Part shown: one piece after another, positions 27,455-37,746 of the stretch
How the letters are laid out: every line of letters begins with the position of its first letter
Position numbering within the stretch: position 1 is the first letter of the stretch
Assembly: GCF_030643805.1 (NCBI RefSeq)
Contig: NZ_CP094656.1
Location: forward strand, 4,091,899-4,155,898
Direction of reading: 5' to 3'
DNA length: 64,000 nucleotides
Origin: Alkalihalobacillus sp. AL-G
GTDB lineage: Bacteria > Bacillota > Bacilli > Bacillales > Fictibacillaceae
The notes under the pieces: model-generated
The model's input: the letters and a program-made list of their open reading frames with translations, nothing else
What the model was told of the DNA's origin: nothing
Databases searched by the model: none
Translations under genes and position numbers: made by a program

Positions 27455-28672
27455 TGTTCCTTTCGCTTCACCTAGTGTCATGGTGATGGTTTTCTTTTCT
27501 TGTTCACGATAGATCGTTACTTCCATTTTATCGCCGATTTGTTTTTCTTTATAAAGATGCTTTCGTAATTCGGCTGGTGAGGCAATTTCCTTACCATCAA
27601 GAGCAACGATAACGTCAAACTCCTGTAGTCCCGCTTTTCCTGCTGGAGATAGTGGATCCACCTCAAACAGTACGACACCTTTGTTCACATCATCTGGTAT
27701 TTTTAATGTTTGCTCTCGGTGATAATTAGAAACCTGTACGAGTGGAAGAATTTTAACTCCCATATAAGGGCGCTTCACTTCTCCAAATTCCTCAAGGTCT
27801 GCGATAATAGGACGAGCAATATCAGCTGGAATTGCAAACCCGATTCCTTCAACTGCTTGCTGTGCGATTTTCATGGAGTTGATTCCGATGACTTGGCCTT
27901 TAATGTTAATCAATGCACCACCGCTGTTCCCAGGGTTGATGGCTGCATCGGTTTGGATAACCTCTGCCTGCCAGTCTGGTCGGCCGTCTCCATTTTGATC
28001 AATCGGGACAGTACGGTCAGCGGCACTTACAATTCCCTTTGTAACCGTTCCTGGAAAGTTCCCAAGTGGATTTCCGATCGCAATTGCTGGTTCTCCTGGT
28101 TTCAGTTTGCTTGAGCTTCCGAATTCTGCGACAGCATTGATCTTATCACCTTTTACACGTAAAACCGCTAAATCCATGATGGGGTCTGATCCGAGTAGGT
28201 CTGCTTGCAGCTGCGTTCCATTCGATAGGGTGATCTCAACCTGAGCAGCGCCTTCTACAACATGGTGGTTTGTAACAACGTATGCATATCCACCCTCTTT
28301 TTTATAAATGACGCCTGATCCGACACCTGCTTGGTTCCCTTGTTCAAATAAGCTTGATTTTTGAATATTCACGACCTCAACGACAGCATCCTGGGCTTTC
28401 GCTACCGCTTCAGTGATCGCGGTGTTGACATCGACGACATTAACAGTCTCCGTTGTTGTCACTTCCCCATTATCACCATTAGCTGCTTCCTTACTATCAG
28501 GCTGCAGATCGCCGGAAAACAATCCAACATCGGTTGCAAAAATAACGAGCAATGCCCCAAGCACCAATCCGGTCAATCCCATAATTAAACCACGAGCTCG
28601 GTTCCCTTTTTGCGGTCCCTTGCTCCGGTAATGGTCATCGTAGTAACCCATGTAACTCATCATCCCTTTCAC
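27446..28672 (-). CDS. htrC: Membrane-anchored HtrA-family serine protease (HtrC/YyxA)
   Basis: S1C trypsin-like protease on the outer face of the membrane, for quality control of exported proteins. One N-terminal membrane anchor (LIMGLTGLVLGALLVIFA) follows a basic cytoplasmic tail. The catalytic triad is visible: H in TNHHVVEG, D in DPIMDLAVL, S in GNSGGAL. A single PDZ domain occupies the last ~100 residues. The exact start is uncertain: a GTG at 28672, or ATGs 3, 4 and 7 codons in; the last has AAAGGGA at plausible spacing. It follows the wal operon as in B. subtilis. Confidence 0.93.
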   Translation of the reverse strand: MKGMMSYMGYYDDHYRSKGPQKGNRARGLIMGLTGLVLGALLVIFATDVGLFSGDLQPDSKEAANGDNGEVTTTETVNVVDVNTAITEAVAKAQDAVVEVVNIQKSSLFEQGNQAGVGSGVIYKKEGGYAYVVTNHHVVEGAAQVEITLSNGTQLQADLLGSDPIMDLAVLRVKGDKINAVAEFGSSSKLKPGEPAIAIGNPLGNFPGTVTKGIVSAADRTVPIDQNGDGRPDWQAEVIQTDAAINPGNSGGALINIKGQVIGINSMKIAQQAVEGIGFAIPADIARPIIADLEEFGEVKRPYMGVKILPLVQVSNYHREQTLKIPDDVNKGVVLFEVDPLSPAGKAGLQEFDVIVALDGKEIASPAELRKHLYKEKQIGDKMEVTIYREQEKKTITMTLGEAKGTGE

Positions 28673-28820
28673 TTACGTTTGGTATACCCATTATAGGAAA
28701 AAAATATCGTCTACCGTGCAATTTTGGGTGAATTTTGACATTTGTCTACCACTTACTATATTTCCCTTAGATTGGGATACTAAACCGGACATGTTTTTAT
28801 GGGGTGATCAAAAAAATAAC

Positions 28821-29116
28821 TGTTCAAAAAGGAGGATCAAAAGAGCCGAGATTTCTGAAGTTCAACTAACTACGTCACGTCCTGTGACAACGTTGAACTA
28901 ACTCACATCCTGTGAGCCCGAGGCACGACAGTCTCGAGGAAGACTACTTACTTGGAACGAAGAAATTCGACAGCTTCAAAATGAAGTTCAACTAAGACCA
29001 TCACGTCCTGTGATAACGTCGAACTGACTAACATCCTGTGCCTGTGGTTACTCGGCACAAAACTGCCAAGAAGTAATGTAATTTGTAGTCTTGTTAGCCT
29101 CCGGACCTTTTGAACA
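28821..29116. repeat. Dispersed intergenic repeat, long copy (B)
   Basis: Begins TGTTCAAAA (28821-28829) and ends TTTTGAACA (29108-29116). Inside are GGAGGATCAAAAGAGCCGAG, two copies of an AGTTCAAC...CACGTCCTGTG...GTTGAACT palindrome (about 28859-28900 and 28984-29025), GAGGCACGACAGTCTCGAGGA and GAACGAAGAAATTCGACAGC. Those pieces recur at 43503-43645 and 45263-45376. The unit fills the htrC-walJ gap, which contains no gene. Confidence 0.75.
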
Positions 29117-29137
29117 TCCTCTAATAGAAAAAACCTA

Positions 29138-29926
29138 CTAAACCGTAATCAGTTCAGTAGGCACTTCAGCATCTGTATCGTACAATCCAAATGATTCACT
29201 TACTTGAAAGCCCCGTTTTTCCAACGTTTGCTGGACAGACATCCGTGCAAGGTCCTTCATATTGTTATCCTTACTGAGATGGGCGAGGTATACCCGGCGT
29301 GTTCGGTCTCCTATAATCTCGGCGAGTGCTTCACCGGCATCCTCATTCGATACGTGTCCTTGATCACCAAGAATTCGTCGCTTGATGCTCCATGGATATT
29401 TTCCCATCATCAGCATATCGATATCATGGTTCGATTCGAAAATGAGCATGTCCGAGTCACGAATGGTTCCTTTAATCCGGTCACTCACATAGCCCATGTC
29501 AGTCGCAAGTGTCAGTTTTTTCCCCTGGTGGTGGAATACATAAAACTGTGGGGAAGCAGCGTCATGCGACACCCCGAACGATTCCACTTCAAGATCATCG
29601 AAGGCTTGGACGGTTTCACATTCAAAATGAAACTTCAATTCTGTCGGGATTTTACCAATCTGGTTTTCCATAGCAAGCCACGTTTTGGCATTTGCATAAA
29701 TCGGCAGTTTAAACCGGCGTGACAGAATTCCAAGTCCTTTAATATGGTCACTGTGTTCATGTGTCACGAGAATTCCGTCGAGCTGTTTGGGATTGCGGTT
29801 GATCTTTTTAAAAAGTGCCTCGATTTTCTTGCCGCTTAAACCAACATCGACCAACAGACGTTTTTTCTCGGTTTCAACATAAAAGGCATTCCCGGTGCTT
29901 CCACTTGTAAGTACACTAAACTTCAC
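29138..29926 (-). CDS. walJ: WalJ (YycJ) metallo-beta-lactamase-fold protein
   Basis: 262 residues with the metallo-beta-lactamase metal motif [10 protein letters not shown] (HxHxDH), plus SGSTGNAF at the N-terminus and later Asp/His ligands ([15 protein letters not shown]). In the family it is a nuclease-like protein linked to cell division and coordination with replication. GTG start immediately follows the walI stop (TAAGTG), so the two are coupled. Last gene of walRKHIJ. Confidence 0.94.
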   Translation of the reverse strand: MKFSVLTSGSTGNAFYVETEKKRLLVDVGLSGKKIEALFKKINRNPKQLDGILVTHEHSDHIKGLGILSRRFKLPIYANAKTWLAMENQIGKIPTELKFHFECETVQAFDDLEVESFGVSHDAASPQFYVFHHQGKKLTLATDMGYVSDRIKGTIRDSDMLIFESNHDIDMLMMGKYPWSIKRRILGDQGHVSNEDAGEALAEIIGDRTRRVYLAHLSKDNNMKDLARMSVQQTLEKRGFQVSESFGLYDTDAEVPTELITV

Positions 29927-30751
29927 TTATTCCACTTCACTTTCTTCGGTCGTTTCGATTTTGATGATCCTCGAATCGGTCGCATCAACGATGATTTCTT
30001 GATTGGCGGTGACGATCCGCCAACTCGGTACAAACATCTTCAGCTGGAACTGCTCTTCGTTCGGGATGAGCGTGAAATAGATGAGCTCGATATTTTTCAG
30101 GTTCGTGCCTGGGGGGAATTTCGGTACTAGAAGGGCGTCCCTTGCTGGGATCACCTTCCTTTTTTCCCCTTCCTCCTCAATTTCCAAATAGGTGAGACGA
30201 TAGCTAGCAATATCCCCGTCTTTGTTCGTCAAGATTTCAATCAGTCCGGTCAAGTTCCCTTCATTGATGTATTCATTGAAATGGATCGGGACGTCGCTGT
30301 ACTTCTGTTGGAATATGTAGAGGTTCCGTCCTGCATCGTGCTTCAAATATAGAAAGTCATCACTCATCGGTATATAGTTGCCTAAAAAGGTTTCCAGCTG
30401 TCCTTTTATGCCGTCCTCGCTTTCAAGCGATAGTGGATAAGGCTCGACCAATGTCGCATTGATGATCGTTTCCGATTTTATGTCGATTTTTTGATTCGAA
30501 TTCTCTTTGAGGAATTCCTTTTTATCCTCTTCAGTGAATTTTTTGCTGCTTCCGCTGATCGATGCAAGCGGTTGTTTGATGATCGGGAGCGTTTTATTGT
30601 ACTTGATATGATCGAGGCGGTCTTCGGTTATTTGTTCCTCTGCGAGCTTTTGCAGGTCCGGATTGATCTTTTCGAACACTTCGATACCGAGGTAAATATT
30701 CAAGATGAGGAAGGTAAAGATAAAGATCGTTTTGATGTTTTTCCAGTCCAT
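29927..30751 (-). CDS. walI: WalI (YycI), regulator of WalK
   Basis: Single-pass membrane protein of 274 residues: N-terminal anchor IKTIFIFTFLILNIYLGIEV, then an extracellular YycH/YycI-type domain. With WalH it binds the WalK sensor in the membrane and tunes its activity. It starts 4 bp after walH. Length and position match the family; no catalytic residues are expected. Confidence 0.93.
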   Translation of the reverse strand: MDWKNIKTIFIFTFLILNIYLGIEVFEKINPDLQKLAEEQITEDRLDHIKYNKTLPIIKQPLASISGSSKKFTEEDKKEFLKENSNQKIDIKSETIINATLVEPYPLSLESEDGIKGQLETFLGNYIPMSDDFLYLKHDAGRNLYIFQQKYSDVPIHFNEYINEGNLTGLIEILTNKDGDIASYRLTYLEIEEEGEKRKVIPARDALLVPKFPPGTNLKNIELIYFTLIPNEEQFQLKMFVPSWRIVTANQEIIVDATDSRIIKIETTEESEVE

Positions 30752-30755
30752 TCCT

Positions 30756-32120
30756 TTACCTCCCTTTGTTTTTTAACGGTTCTTTGATGTCCTCGACCTT
30801 AAGCCAGGTGGATCCGACCTTGTAAAACCACTTCGGCTCAAGTGTAATCGACGCGTTCGTTATCCCATCCTCCGGGGACTCGATAGAATAGCCGAACATG
30901 ATATCCTTCACGTTCGTTTCCTGAAGCTGCTCAAGGCTTTGCATGACCTGTTCGCCGCTTTTCAACTCCACTTCATGGGTCCCTACTTCATACGCCAAAT
31001 CGACGAGCGAACGCTTATACCTGTAAAGTTCATCATTCGTGTACTCGAGTTCTATGCTCGATATAGGATGGCCCAAGACAGGAATTCCCTCCAGGCTCAA
31101 TTGAAATTGCAAATCAACAACATTCCTTTTTCGTTCGTATTTACTTTCGATGTTCGTATATTCATAAAGATGGAAATCATCTGTCCAGCCTTTATGGTTG
31201 TTGACAAAATCAACCGCTTTTATGATGGTCGGCTGACTCATAAGATCATCAGGATTGGATTTGCTCGAACGACTCTTATAATCGAATCGATCTTGTCTTT
31301 TGTAATAATGGACAATCGACTTTCCATCAGAGTATGTGACTCGGTTTTCCAAACTATCGATTTTGACTGTGTCTCCTGGTAGAAGGAATTTTAAATAATC
31401 GTCTATATCAAACTTGTCGATCTGGTATCTGTATTCCTTGACAAGAATCTGTTTTTTCGGTAAGTAAAAGTCATTCCCATCCATGTGGAAAGACTCCAGT
31501 TCTACACGGTAATTCAAATAATCCTCGACAACGTTGGCAAACGAACTTGTCTCGGTAATTTGGAAATCGTAGTATCCCTCATTACTCTTTTCAAAACGGA
31601 CCAACCAGTCATTGTCTTTCTTATATATAACAATCTTCTTTACTGTACCTAAATCGGCTGAAAATGGATTTTTACCTGAAAATATAAAGATATCTTGTAG
31701 TACAGGCATCGGGATTGGGGTTGGATAGATAATTTCAAACCATTCCGGACTAGCCTCTACCTCATTTTCATTATTATCAGGAACAAGAAAAGCATCGGAT
31801 TGTAAACGTTCGTATATTCCTTTAACATTATCCGGAAGTGTTAATGACAGGGTTCCGTAATGATTTCCGTTATGGTGAAGAATGACTTTACTAGGCTGGA
31901 TCACATCTTTCAACATTCTTTTTTCTCCATTAATGCTGGAGACAATTGGTTCCCCCTCGTCAAGCTTCTGCAGATTTGGAGTATACGACCATAATTGCCA
32001 CGTTAAAAATATACTGAATAGGATTAAAAAGGTTAGGAGGACTGATTTAATCGGCTCTATATGGCCCCAAAGCCATGCGTATCCTCTGCCCAAACTTCTT
32101 CTGATTTTGTTCCAGTTCAT
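30756..32120 (-). CDS. walH: WalH (YycH), regulator of WalK
   Basis: 454 residues; one N-terminal membrane segment (IKSVLLTFLILFSIFLTWQLW) and a large extracellular domain built of YycH/YycI-type folds. Acts with WalI on WalK. Overlaps the walK stop by 4 bp. Typical length (B. subtilis YycH is ~455 residues). Confidence 0.94.
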   Translation of the reverse strand: MNWNKIRRSLGRGYAWLWGHIEPIKSVLLTFLILFSIFLTWQLWSYTPNLQKLDEGEPIVSSINGEKRMLKDVIQPSKVILHHNGNHYGTLSLTLPDNVKGIYERLQSDAFLVPDNNENEVEASPEWFEIIYPTPIPMPVLQDIFIFSGKNPFSADLGTVKKIVIYKKDNDWLVRFEKSNEGYYDFQITETSSFANVVEDYLNYRVELESFHMDGNDFYLPKKQILVKEYRYQIDKFDIDDYLKFLLPGDTVKIDSLENRVTYSDGKSIVHYYKRQDRFDYKSRSSKSNPDDLMSQPTIIKAVDFVNNHKGWTDDFHLYEYTNIESKYERKRNVVDLQFQLSLEGIPVLGHPISSIELEYTNDELYRYKRSLVDLAYEVGTHEVELKSGEQVMQSLEQLQETNVKDIMFGYSIESPEDGITNASITLEPKWFYKVGSTWLKVEDIKEPLKNKGR

Positions 32121-33952
32121 CCTTTTACCTCCCTGCTCTGGTGAGTCGGAAGATTGACATGAATTGTCGTCCCTTTTTTATTATTGCTTTCCGCCCAAAT
32201 TCTTCCGTTATGAGCCAGCACGACTTCCTTTGCGATTGCTAATCCAAGTCCCGTACCACCAATTTCACGGGAGCGTGCTTTATCTACACGATAAAAGCGT
32301 TCGAAGATTTTTGAAAGGTTCTTCTTCGGTATTCCGACCCCTTCGTCCTTCACACTAAGATGAATATGATTCGCACTTCTTTCTAGCACAAAGGTCACAG
32401 TTCCCCCATCTGGTGAATATTTCAGCGCATTTGAAATAATGTTATCGAGCACTTGGATGATTTTGTCCCGATCAACCCAGACTGGTAACGACTCTTTTGA
32501 AATATGTTTTTCAAACTGGATATTCTCTTTCTTAGACATTTCAAATCGATCGATGACTTGATGCATCAATTGGGTAAAATCAGTTTTAGTGAACTCAAGC
32601 GTGTAATCCTTGTTGTCCATTTTCGAAAGCTGTAATAAATCTGTCACGAGTCGAATCATCCGCTCTGTTTCACCCTGTGTGACATGGAGAAAGCGAGGAG
32701 CAAGCTCTTCGTCCTTCCATGCACCCTCCTCTAATGCTTCTAAATAACTTCTCATTGTGGTAAGCGGTGTCCTAAGCTCATGGGATACATTGAATACAAA
32801 CTCTCGTCGATCACTTTCGATTTGTTCCTGTTCAGTTACATCATGAAGCACCGTGATAATACCATTGACTGGACCATCGTCTTTTTGAATTACAGAAAAG
32901 CTTGCCCGTAAGAGAAATGGCACTTCTTTTGAACTGTAATCGAGCAGCATCGAATCTGGAGCTTGCTCGAGTTTCTCAATCGAAAGAAGTTCTTCGATCC
33001 CAAGAACCTCTGGTAAATATCGCCCCATCGTTTCATGTCTCGAATATGAGAGCATTTCCTCTGCCCGATCGTTCATAAGAATGATATAGCCATCGCGATC
33101 GGTAGCAATAACGCCATCGGTCATATAAGAAAGGACCGATCGTAACTTCGTACGTTCACTCTCGGTAATTGCATTGGCATCCTGTAGCTTTTTGGTTAAG
33201 TCGTTAAAAGAGACTGCAAGCTGACCAATTTCATCTTTATCATAAACTCGAACCTTCCGTGAAAAGTCTCCTCTTGCCATAACCTGTGCTTGCTTTTGCA
33301 TGTCAGCCAATGGACGTGTAATGGTTCTAGCGAGAATCACCCCTAAAAATGCCGATATTGCCAGGGCAATAATTGTCGCATTCGCAAGAATTCCGTTGAG
33401 TTTTTGGGACATTGTGTAGATTTCCTCGATTGGTGCTTCAATATAAAGGGCACCAAGAGTTTGACCTTCTTGCCCCTTCCTTATCGGTTTTGCAATTACG
33501 TACGTCCTTATGGATTGATCATCGTCTTCTTTTAACCAAATGTCTTGACTAGTCACACCTGTTAGGATTGCTTGAGCAACAATTTGCCCAATTTGCTGAG
33601 TCATCCTTGTATCGATCAAATCTTCATCATTTGCAGCAATAATTTGCTGATCTCGATTCACGACCCATATTTCATCATTTCCGGTTCCGGAGAATGAAAA
33701 GTCTTCAATTAAGTTAATGATGTTCTGTCTTGAAGTTCCCTCTTTATCATTTTCGGATAGAAGTTCTTCCTCAAGCGTGTTTTCAATGAGTTCCGCCCTC
33801 TCATCAATGCTTTCCGTGAAGTTCCTCTCCAGGAGCTCTTCTTGCTCCTCCATAAAAAGAACGCCAATGACCTGCATGGCGATAAGAATAAGTAATATAT
33901 AAACTAATACAAACTTAAAATGGATCGAACGAAAGAAGCTTACAATTTTCAT
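32117..33952 (-). CDS. walK: Sensor histidine kinase WalK
   Basis: Essential sensor for peptidoglycan homeostasis, 611 residues. Order: membrane segment 1 (~13-33), extracellular Cache-like domain (~34-183), membrane segment 2 (~184-209), HAMP (~210-260), PAS (~268-375), HisKA with H391 in NVSHELRTPLT, then HATPase_c with N (DNIISNALKYS), G1 (DEGVGI) and G2 (GGTGLGLAI) boxes. The phosphorylated His has the same number as in B. subtilis. It follows walR by 6 bp. Confidence 0.98.
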   Translation of the reverse strand: MKIVSFFRSIHFKFVLVYILLILIAMQVIGVLFMEEQEELLERNFTESIDERAELIENTLEEELLSENDKEGTSRQNIINLIEDFSFSGTGNDEIWVVNRDQQIIAANDEDLIDTRMTQQIGQIVAQAILTGVTSQDIWLKEDDDQSIRTYVIAKPIRKGQEGQTLGALYIEAPIEEIYTMSQKLNGILANATIIALAISAFLGVILARTITRPLADMQKQAQVMARGDFSRKVRVYDKDEIGQLAVSFNDLTKKLQDANAITESERTKLRSVLSYMTDGVIATDRDGYIILMNDRAEEMLSYSRHETMGRYLPEVLGIEELLSIEKLEQAPDSMLLDYSSKEVPFLLRASFSVIQKDDGPVNGIITVLHDVTEQEQIESDRREFVFNVSHELRTPLTTMRSYLEALEEGAWKDEELAPRFLHVTQGETERMIRLVTDLLQLSKMDNKDYTLEFTKTDFTQLMHQVIDRFEMSKKENIQFEKHISKESLPVWVDRDKIIQVLDNIISNALKYSPDGGTVTFVLERSANHIHLSVKDEGVGIPKKNLSKIFERFYRVDKARSREIGGTGLGLAIAKEVVLAHNGRIWAESNNKKGTTIHVNLPTHQSREVKG

Positions 33953-33958
33953 TTGAAA

Positions 33959-34666
33959 TTACTCCTGATCTGGATTTCTCAGGTAATACCCCACTCCACG
34001 ACGTGTAATAATCCATGTAGGATGGCTTGGGTTATCCTCTACTTTTTCACGTAGACGTCTTACAGTCACGTCAACTGTTCGTACATCACCAAAATAATCG
34101 TAGCCCCAAACCGTTTGCAGCAAGTGCTCACGGGTCATGACTTGTCCAATGTGCTTTCCTAGATAATGGAGCAGCTCAAACTCACGGTGTGTCAGTTCAA
34201 TCGTTTCACCGCGCTTTGTGACAAGGTATGCCTCCGGATGGATCGTAAGTGAGCCGATCTTAATCTCACTCGTACCATCAAGACTGTCTTTTTCCCCTTC
34301 ATTCTGGTGGCGTCTCATGTTCGCCTTCACACGCGCAATTAGTTCACGCGTACTGAACGGCTTTGTTACATAATCATCAGCACCGAGTTCAAGCCCAAGT
34401 ACTTTATCTATTTCAGAATCTTTTGCAGTCAACATGATGATCGGCATGTCGTATTTTTTCCGGAGTTCACGACATACTTCCATCCCATCCTTTTGCGGTA
34501 GCATGATGTCAAGCAGAATCATGTCTGGCTGTTCTTCTTCAGCCTTCTCGATTGCGGCTGCTCCGTCATACGCACAAATGACCTGATAGCCCTCTTTTTC
34601 TAAATTAAATTGTAAGATATCTGCAATTGGTTTTTCATCATCAACGACTAAGATTTTTTTCTCCAT
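33959..34666 (-). CDS. walR: Response regulator WalR
   Basis: OmpR/PhoB-type regulator, 235 residues: receiver domain with D53 (LLDIMLP), switch residues in MLTAKDSE and YVTKPF, and C-terminal winged helix ending [16 protein letters not shown]. Activates autolysin genes and represses their inhibitors. First gene of the walRKHIJ operon; AGGAG precedes the ATG. A likely target is the neighbouring M23 gene (see 36555). Confidence 0.98.
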   Translation of the reverse strand: MEKKILVVDDEKPIADILQFNLEKEGYQVICAYDGAAAIEKAEEEQPDMILLDIMLPQKDGMEVCRELRKKYDMPIIMLTAKDSEIDKVLGLELGADDYVTKPFSTRELIARVKANMRRHQNEGEKDSLDGTSEIKIGSLTIHPEAYLVTKRGETIELTHREFELLHYLGKHIGQVMTREHLLQTVWGYDYFGDVRTVDVTVRRLREKVEDNPSHPTWIITRRGVGYYLRNPDQE

Positions 34667-34886
34667 TAAGCTGGTCTCCTTTTTGAAAAAGTTCTAACCA
34701 ATTCTTATTTGAGCACGTTGCTACATAAACCGTATTCGCATCTTTTTCATAGTTTTCACTTATTTTACCACACTCAAGCCAGATGAGGAAATTTAGTCTT
34801 AAATATGAAGAAATAGCTTCGTTAACATCCGAAATAGCTAGGTTTCATAACGTTTTATGACTGGTAACAACCGTGTAGAAATAAGC

Positions 34887-34923
34887 AATCCCCACTGACA
34901 GTACAAGCGTGCCAGCGGGGATT
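34887..34923 (-). terminator. Terminator after the M23 peptidase gene
   Basis: AATCCCCACTGACA / TGCCAGCGGGGATT stem with few mismatches, just past the stop codon at 34935. The T-run is poor (TTGCTTATTT). Confidence 0.55.
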
Positions 34924-34934
34924 TATTTTGCGTA

Positions 34935-36431
34935 TTAATTGGTGTAATTGAGCGGATTTACTAGACTTCCGTTTTTATACATTTCGAAATGCAAGTGTAC
35001 ACCGGTCGAATGACCTGTTGATCCCATTACACCGATCGTTTGTCCGCGTTGAACGGTTTGACCCGATGATACGCTGATCGATGAAAGGTGAGAATACGTA
35101 GTCCTGAATCCGTTATTATGATTAATGACAATCCGGTTTCCGTATCCGCCATCGTCCCAACCAGCAGAAACGATTGTACCGTTATCTGCGGCTAAGATCG
35201 AGCGACTGCCACCAGAGAAGTCAACGCCTTTATGGTAACTTCCCCAACGCGGTCCCATTCTACTAGTAATAATGCCGCCACTTATAGGTCGTCTGAATGA
35301 GCCTGTTCCGCGGTTTGGAATGATTTTGGTCCCTTTAATCGTGATTTCTGTGATAGGCTTCGAAAGAACCTTTTCCGATAATACCTTCTCTTCGGTTACT
35401 TCGCCGTTTACTTTCGTCAGCGCATAAAAGACTTCTTTCTTACCTTCCTTACCATTTTGCTCGATTTCGGTTTCACCTTTAGGCATTGAGCTATCTTCTT
35501 TTACTTCTATCTTGTAGTCTATCGTTTCTTCGCGTTTAACTTTTTCTTTCACAATAACCTTTGCGACAGGCTCATATGCCGTTACGATCAGCATTTGTCC
35601 TGGCTTAATGATGTCATTGTTCTTCAATTTAGGGTTCAGCTCGTATAGCTCTTCAAGACTCAGGTTGTACTTTTTGGAGATTTCACCAAGCGTTTCCCCG
35701 CTTTTAATTTCATGCTTCTTCTCCTCTAGCGTTCCTTTTTTAAAAAGGGAAATCGCATCTTTTACAGTCATTAAGTCATCGGGTGTTGAATTTACTAGTT
35801 CGACTTCCACAGGTTCGCTAAAGGAAACATCCAACACTTTCTCTTGATCGACTGAGTTTTCTTTATCTTTTTTATCAGCTTTAACAGTTTCTTCAGTGTT
35901 TTGCTTCCCGTTCTCTTCTTTCGATTCTAGGCGAGCGAGCGTTTTTTCATCAACATATTCAAGCTTGAGTTTACGAAGTACCTCTTCAGCCTCTTCTTTA
36001 CTCTTAAAAAAACCGAGCGTTTCGCCATCGACTGAAATTTTCACAGCCTGTACACCGACCGTGAGCTTGTCCGAAAGCTTATTCCTCATTTCTTGCGGAT
36101 CAATTTCAGGACGGAAAATTCTTTCAGGAACGTACTCGATTTCCTCATTGATCGTCAGGTGTACATCCTTGAAACGATCTTCCGCATCTTTAAGAATTTC
36201 GGCTTTCATTTGTTCCACGATTTTTTGGTCGTGAATGATGCCGAGATCTTCCCCGTCAACGTACACGTGATAGACGGTCTTGATCAGTGCAAACCTATCA
36301 TCTGAAGCAAGTGCACTCGTGTTGAGTCCGAATAAACTAAGTGCAATGAGCAATGTAGTTAATAATGTGATCTTACGCACCTTCAACTGCATCAGTTTCT
36401 GGTGCTTACGTATCCCCTTCCCCAAAACCAT
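34935..36431 (-). CDS. Secreted M23 peptidoglycan endopeptidase with LysM and G5 domains
   Basis: 498 residues: signal sequence or anchor (ITLLTTLLIALSLFGL), a helical N-terminal region, LysM (HEIKSGETLGEISKKYNLSL, ~240-290), G5 domain (~295-375) and C-terminal LytM/M23 metalloprotease with HKGVDF and HLHFE zinc motifs. It cleaves peptide cross-bridges, anchored by LysM and G5. AGGAGG lies upstream of the ATG. Being next to walRK, it is probably part of the Wal regulon. Confidence 0.93.
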   Translation of the reverse strand: MVLGKGIRKHQKLMQLKVRKITLLTTLLIALSLFGLNTSALASDDRFALIKTVYHVYVDGEDLGIIHDQKIVEQMKAEILKDAEDRFKDVHLTINEEIEYVPERIFRPEIDPQEMRNKLSDKLTVGVQAVKISVDGETLGFFKSKEEAEEVLRKLKLEYVDEKTLARLESKEENGKQNTEETVKADKKDKENSVDQEKVLDVSFSEPVEVELVNSTPDDLMTVKDAISLFKKGTLEEKKHEIKSGETLGEISKKYNLSLEELYELNPKLKNNDIIKPGQMLIVTAYEPVAKVIVKEKVKREETIDYKIEVKEDSSMPKGETEIEQNGKEGKKEVFYALTKVNGEVTEEKVLSEKVLSKPITEITIKGTKIIPNRGTGSFRRPISGGIITSRMGPRWGSYHKGVDFSGGSRSILAADNGTIVSAGWDDGGYGNRIVINHNNGFRTTYSHLSSISVSSGQTVQRGQTIGVMGSTGHSTGVHLHFEMYKNGSLVNPLNYTN

Positions 36432-36781
36432 TCGTACCTCCTAATATGTAACTTTTTTTATCTATTCTTCATTTATGACTTTTTATCTATATATCTGTCA
36501 CCGCTTTAAACCATACCATATACCCAAAAAGTCCGACAATATATTACATCACTTTGTAACACAACTGTATTGTTACTGTAAAACCAATGCCGTATTTGTA
36601 GAATTGAAGGTAATATATGGAACGGATTTGCATTATTTTGGGAGCTAGATTATAAATGAAATATACTTGGTTTGTTTTGTGAAAAGAAGTTTCTGAATTG
36701 ATAGGAACTTATACGTTGATGAATGGCTGAGGCAAAATAAAAAAGCATGATAGTCCATGCTTTAAATCATTGGAAAAGAAA
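36432..36781. other. Intergenic: M23 gene upstream region
   Basis: 350 bp without a gene. TGTAAC-N5-TGTATT at 36555-36571 resembles the WalR recognition repeat (TGTWAH-N5-TGTWAH) with one mismatch. A weak promoter reading TTGTCG/TATGGT with 18-bp spacing lies between it and the M23 start. Confidence 0.35.
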
Positions 36782-36997
<216 letters not shown>

Positions 36998-37042
36998 ATT
37001 TTCATAATGAAACTCTCGTATATATTACTCTATTTAATTAAA

Positions 37043-37118
37043 TGGCGGACCCGACCGGATTTGAACCGGCGATCTCCTGCGTGACAGGCAGGCATGTTAA
37101 CCCCTACACCACGGGTCC
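37043..37118 (-). tRNA. tRNA-Asp (GTC)
   Basis: 76 nt with encoded CCA. Acceptor GGACCCG pairs with CGGGTCC; anticodon loop CTGTCAC gives GTC; T-loop TTCAAAT. Confidence 0.97.
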
Positions 37119-37132
37119 AGGGCCTTGAAAAA

Positions 37133-37208
37133 TGGTGAGCCATGAAGGACTCGAACCTTCGACCCTCTGATTAAAAGTCAGATGCTCTACCAACTGAGCT
37201 AATGGCTC
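37133..37208 (-). tRNA. tRNA-Lys (TTT)
   Basis: 76 nt with encoded CCA. Acceptor GAGCCAT pairs with ATGGCTC; anticodon loop CTTTTAA gives TTT; T-loop TTCGAGT. First tRNA of the Lys-Asp-Phe transcript. Confidence 0.97.
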
Positions 37209-37452
37209 TTGCTATTATGATGATTACTCACCTTTATGTCCCTTTCTCTACAAGCTTATGCTATCGTAGCAAGCTGCGTCGGGACAACTCACAGCTTATT
37301 CATGTTGAATCGTTCGTTGCTCTACCAACTGTGTCCCTTCCTCTTCTAGTCATTCTTCGAAGCTAACTGTGTCAGGACAATTCACAGTTTATTCAAGGTG
37401 TAATGTTCATAGCTAATGGCTCTTGCTATTGTGATGATTACTCACCTTTATG
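37197..37452. repeat. 42-bp direct repeat of the tRNA-Lys 5' end enclosing two ~80-bp repeats (E2, E3)
   Basis: 37197-37238 (first 12 nt of tRNA-Lys plus upstream flank) recurs at 37411-37452 with one change. Between them are E2 (37238-37317) and E3 (37333-37410), both starting GTCCCTT and containing a GGGACAA or AGGACAA block. They are separated by 14 bp of tRNA-Lys D-arm sequence (TGCTCTACCAACTG, 37318-37331). The promoter at 37478-37506 therefore transcribes these copies before the intact tRNA. Confidence 0.75.
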
Positions 37453-37477
37453 TAGGCCGTTTTGACCGACAAAATAA

Positions 37478-37506
37478 ATAATATCACGGAACTTATCCAA
37501 ATACAA
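37478..37506 (-). promoter_or_regulatory. tRNA operon promoter
   Basis: -35 TTGTAT (37501-37506) and -10 TATTAT (37478-37483), 17-bp spacer, on the minus strand upstream of the tRNA-Lys copies. Confidence 0.55.
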
Positions 37507-37746
37507 CGGTAAATCTATTGTTTTTTTAAGAAAGACTATTTTAAATAATAAAATTAAATATTCTCAGCTTAAACTATGGAAACAAAGACTAACTGGATGA
37601 GTTTGAACGTTTTTCTCACTATAAATTCACCTGTTGAGAGCAATTTCAGAGGAAAAACCTAACTTTTGCACGAAATAAGATGATTTTCACCTTGTACACC
37701 CCCTCTCTAGACGTTAATTAAGTCACTGAATGCAATATTTCAAGCC

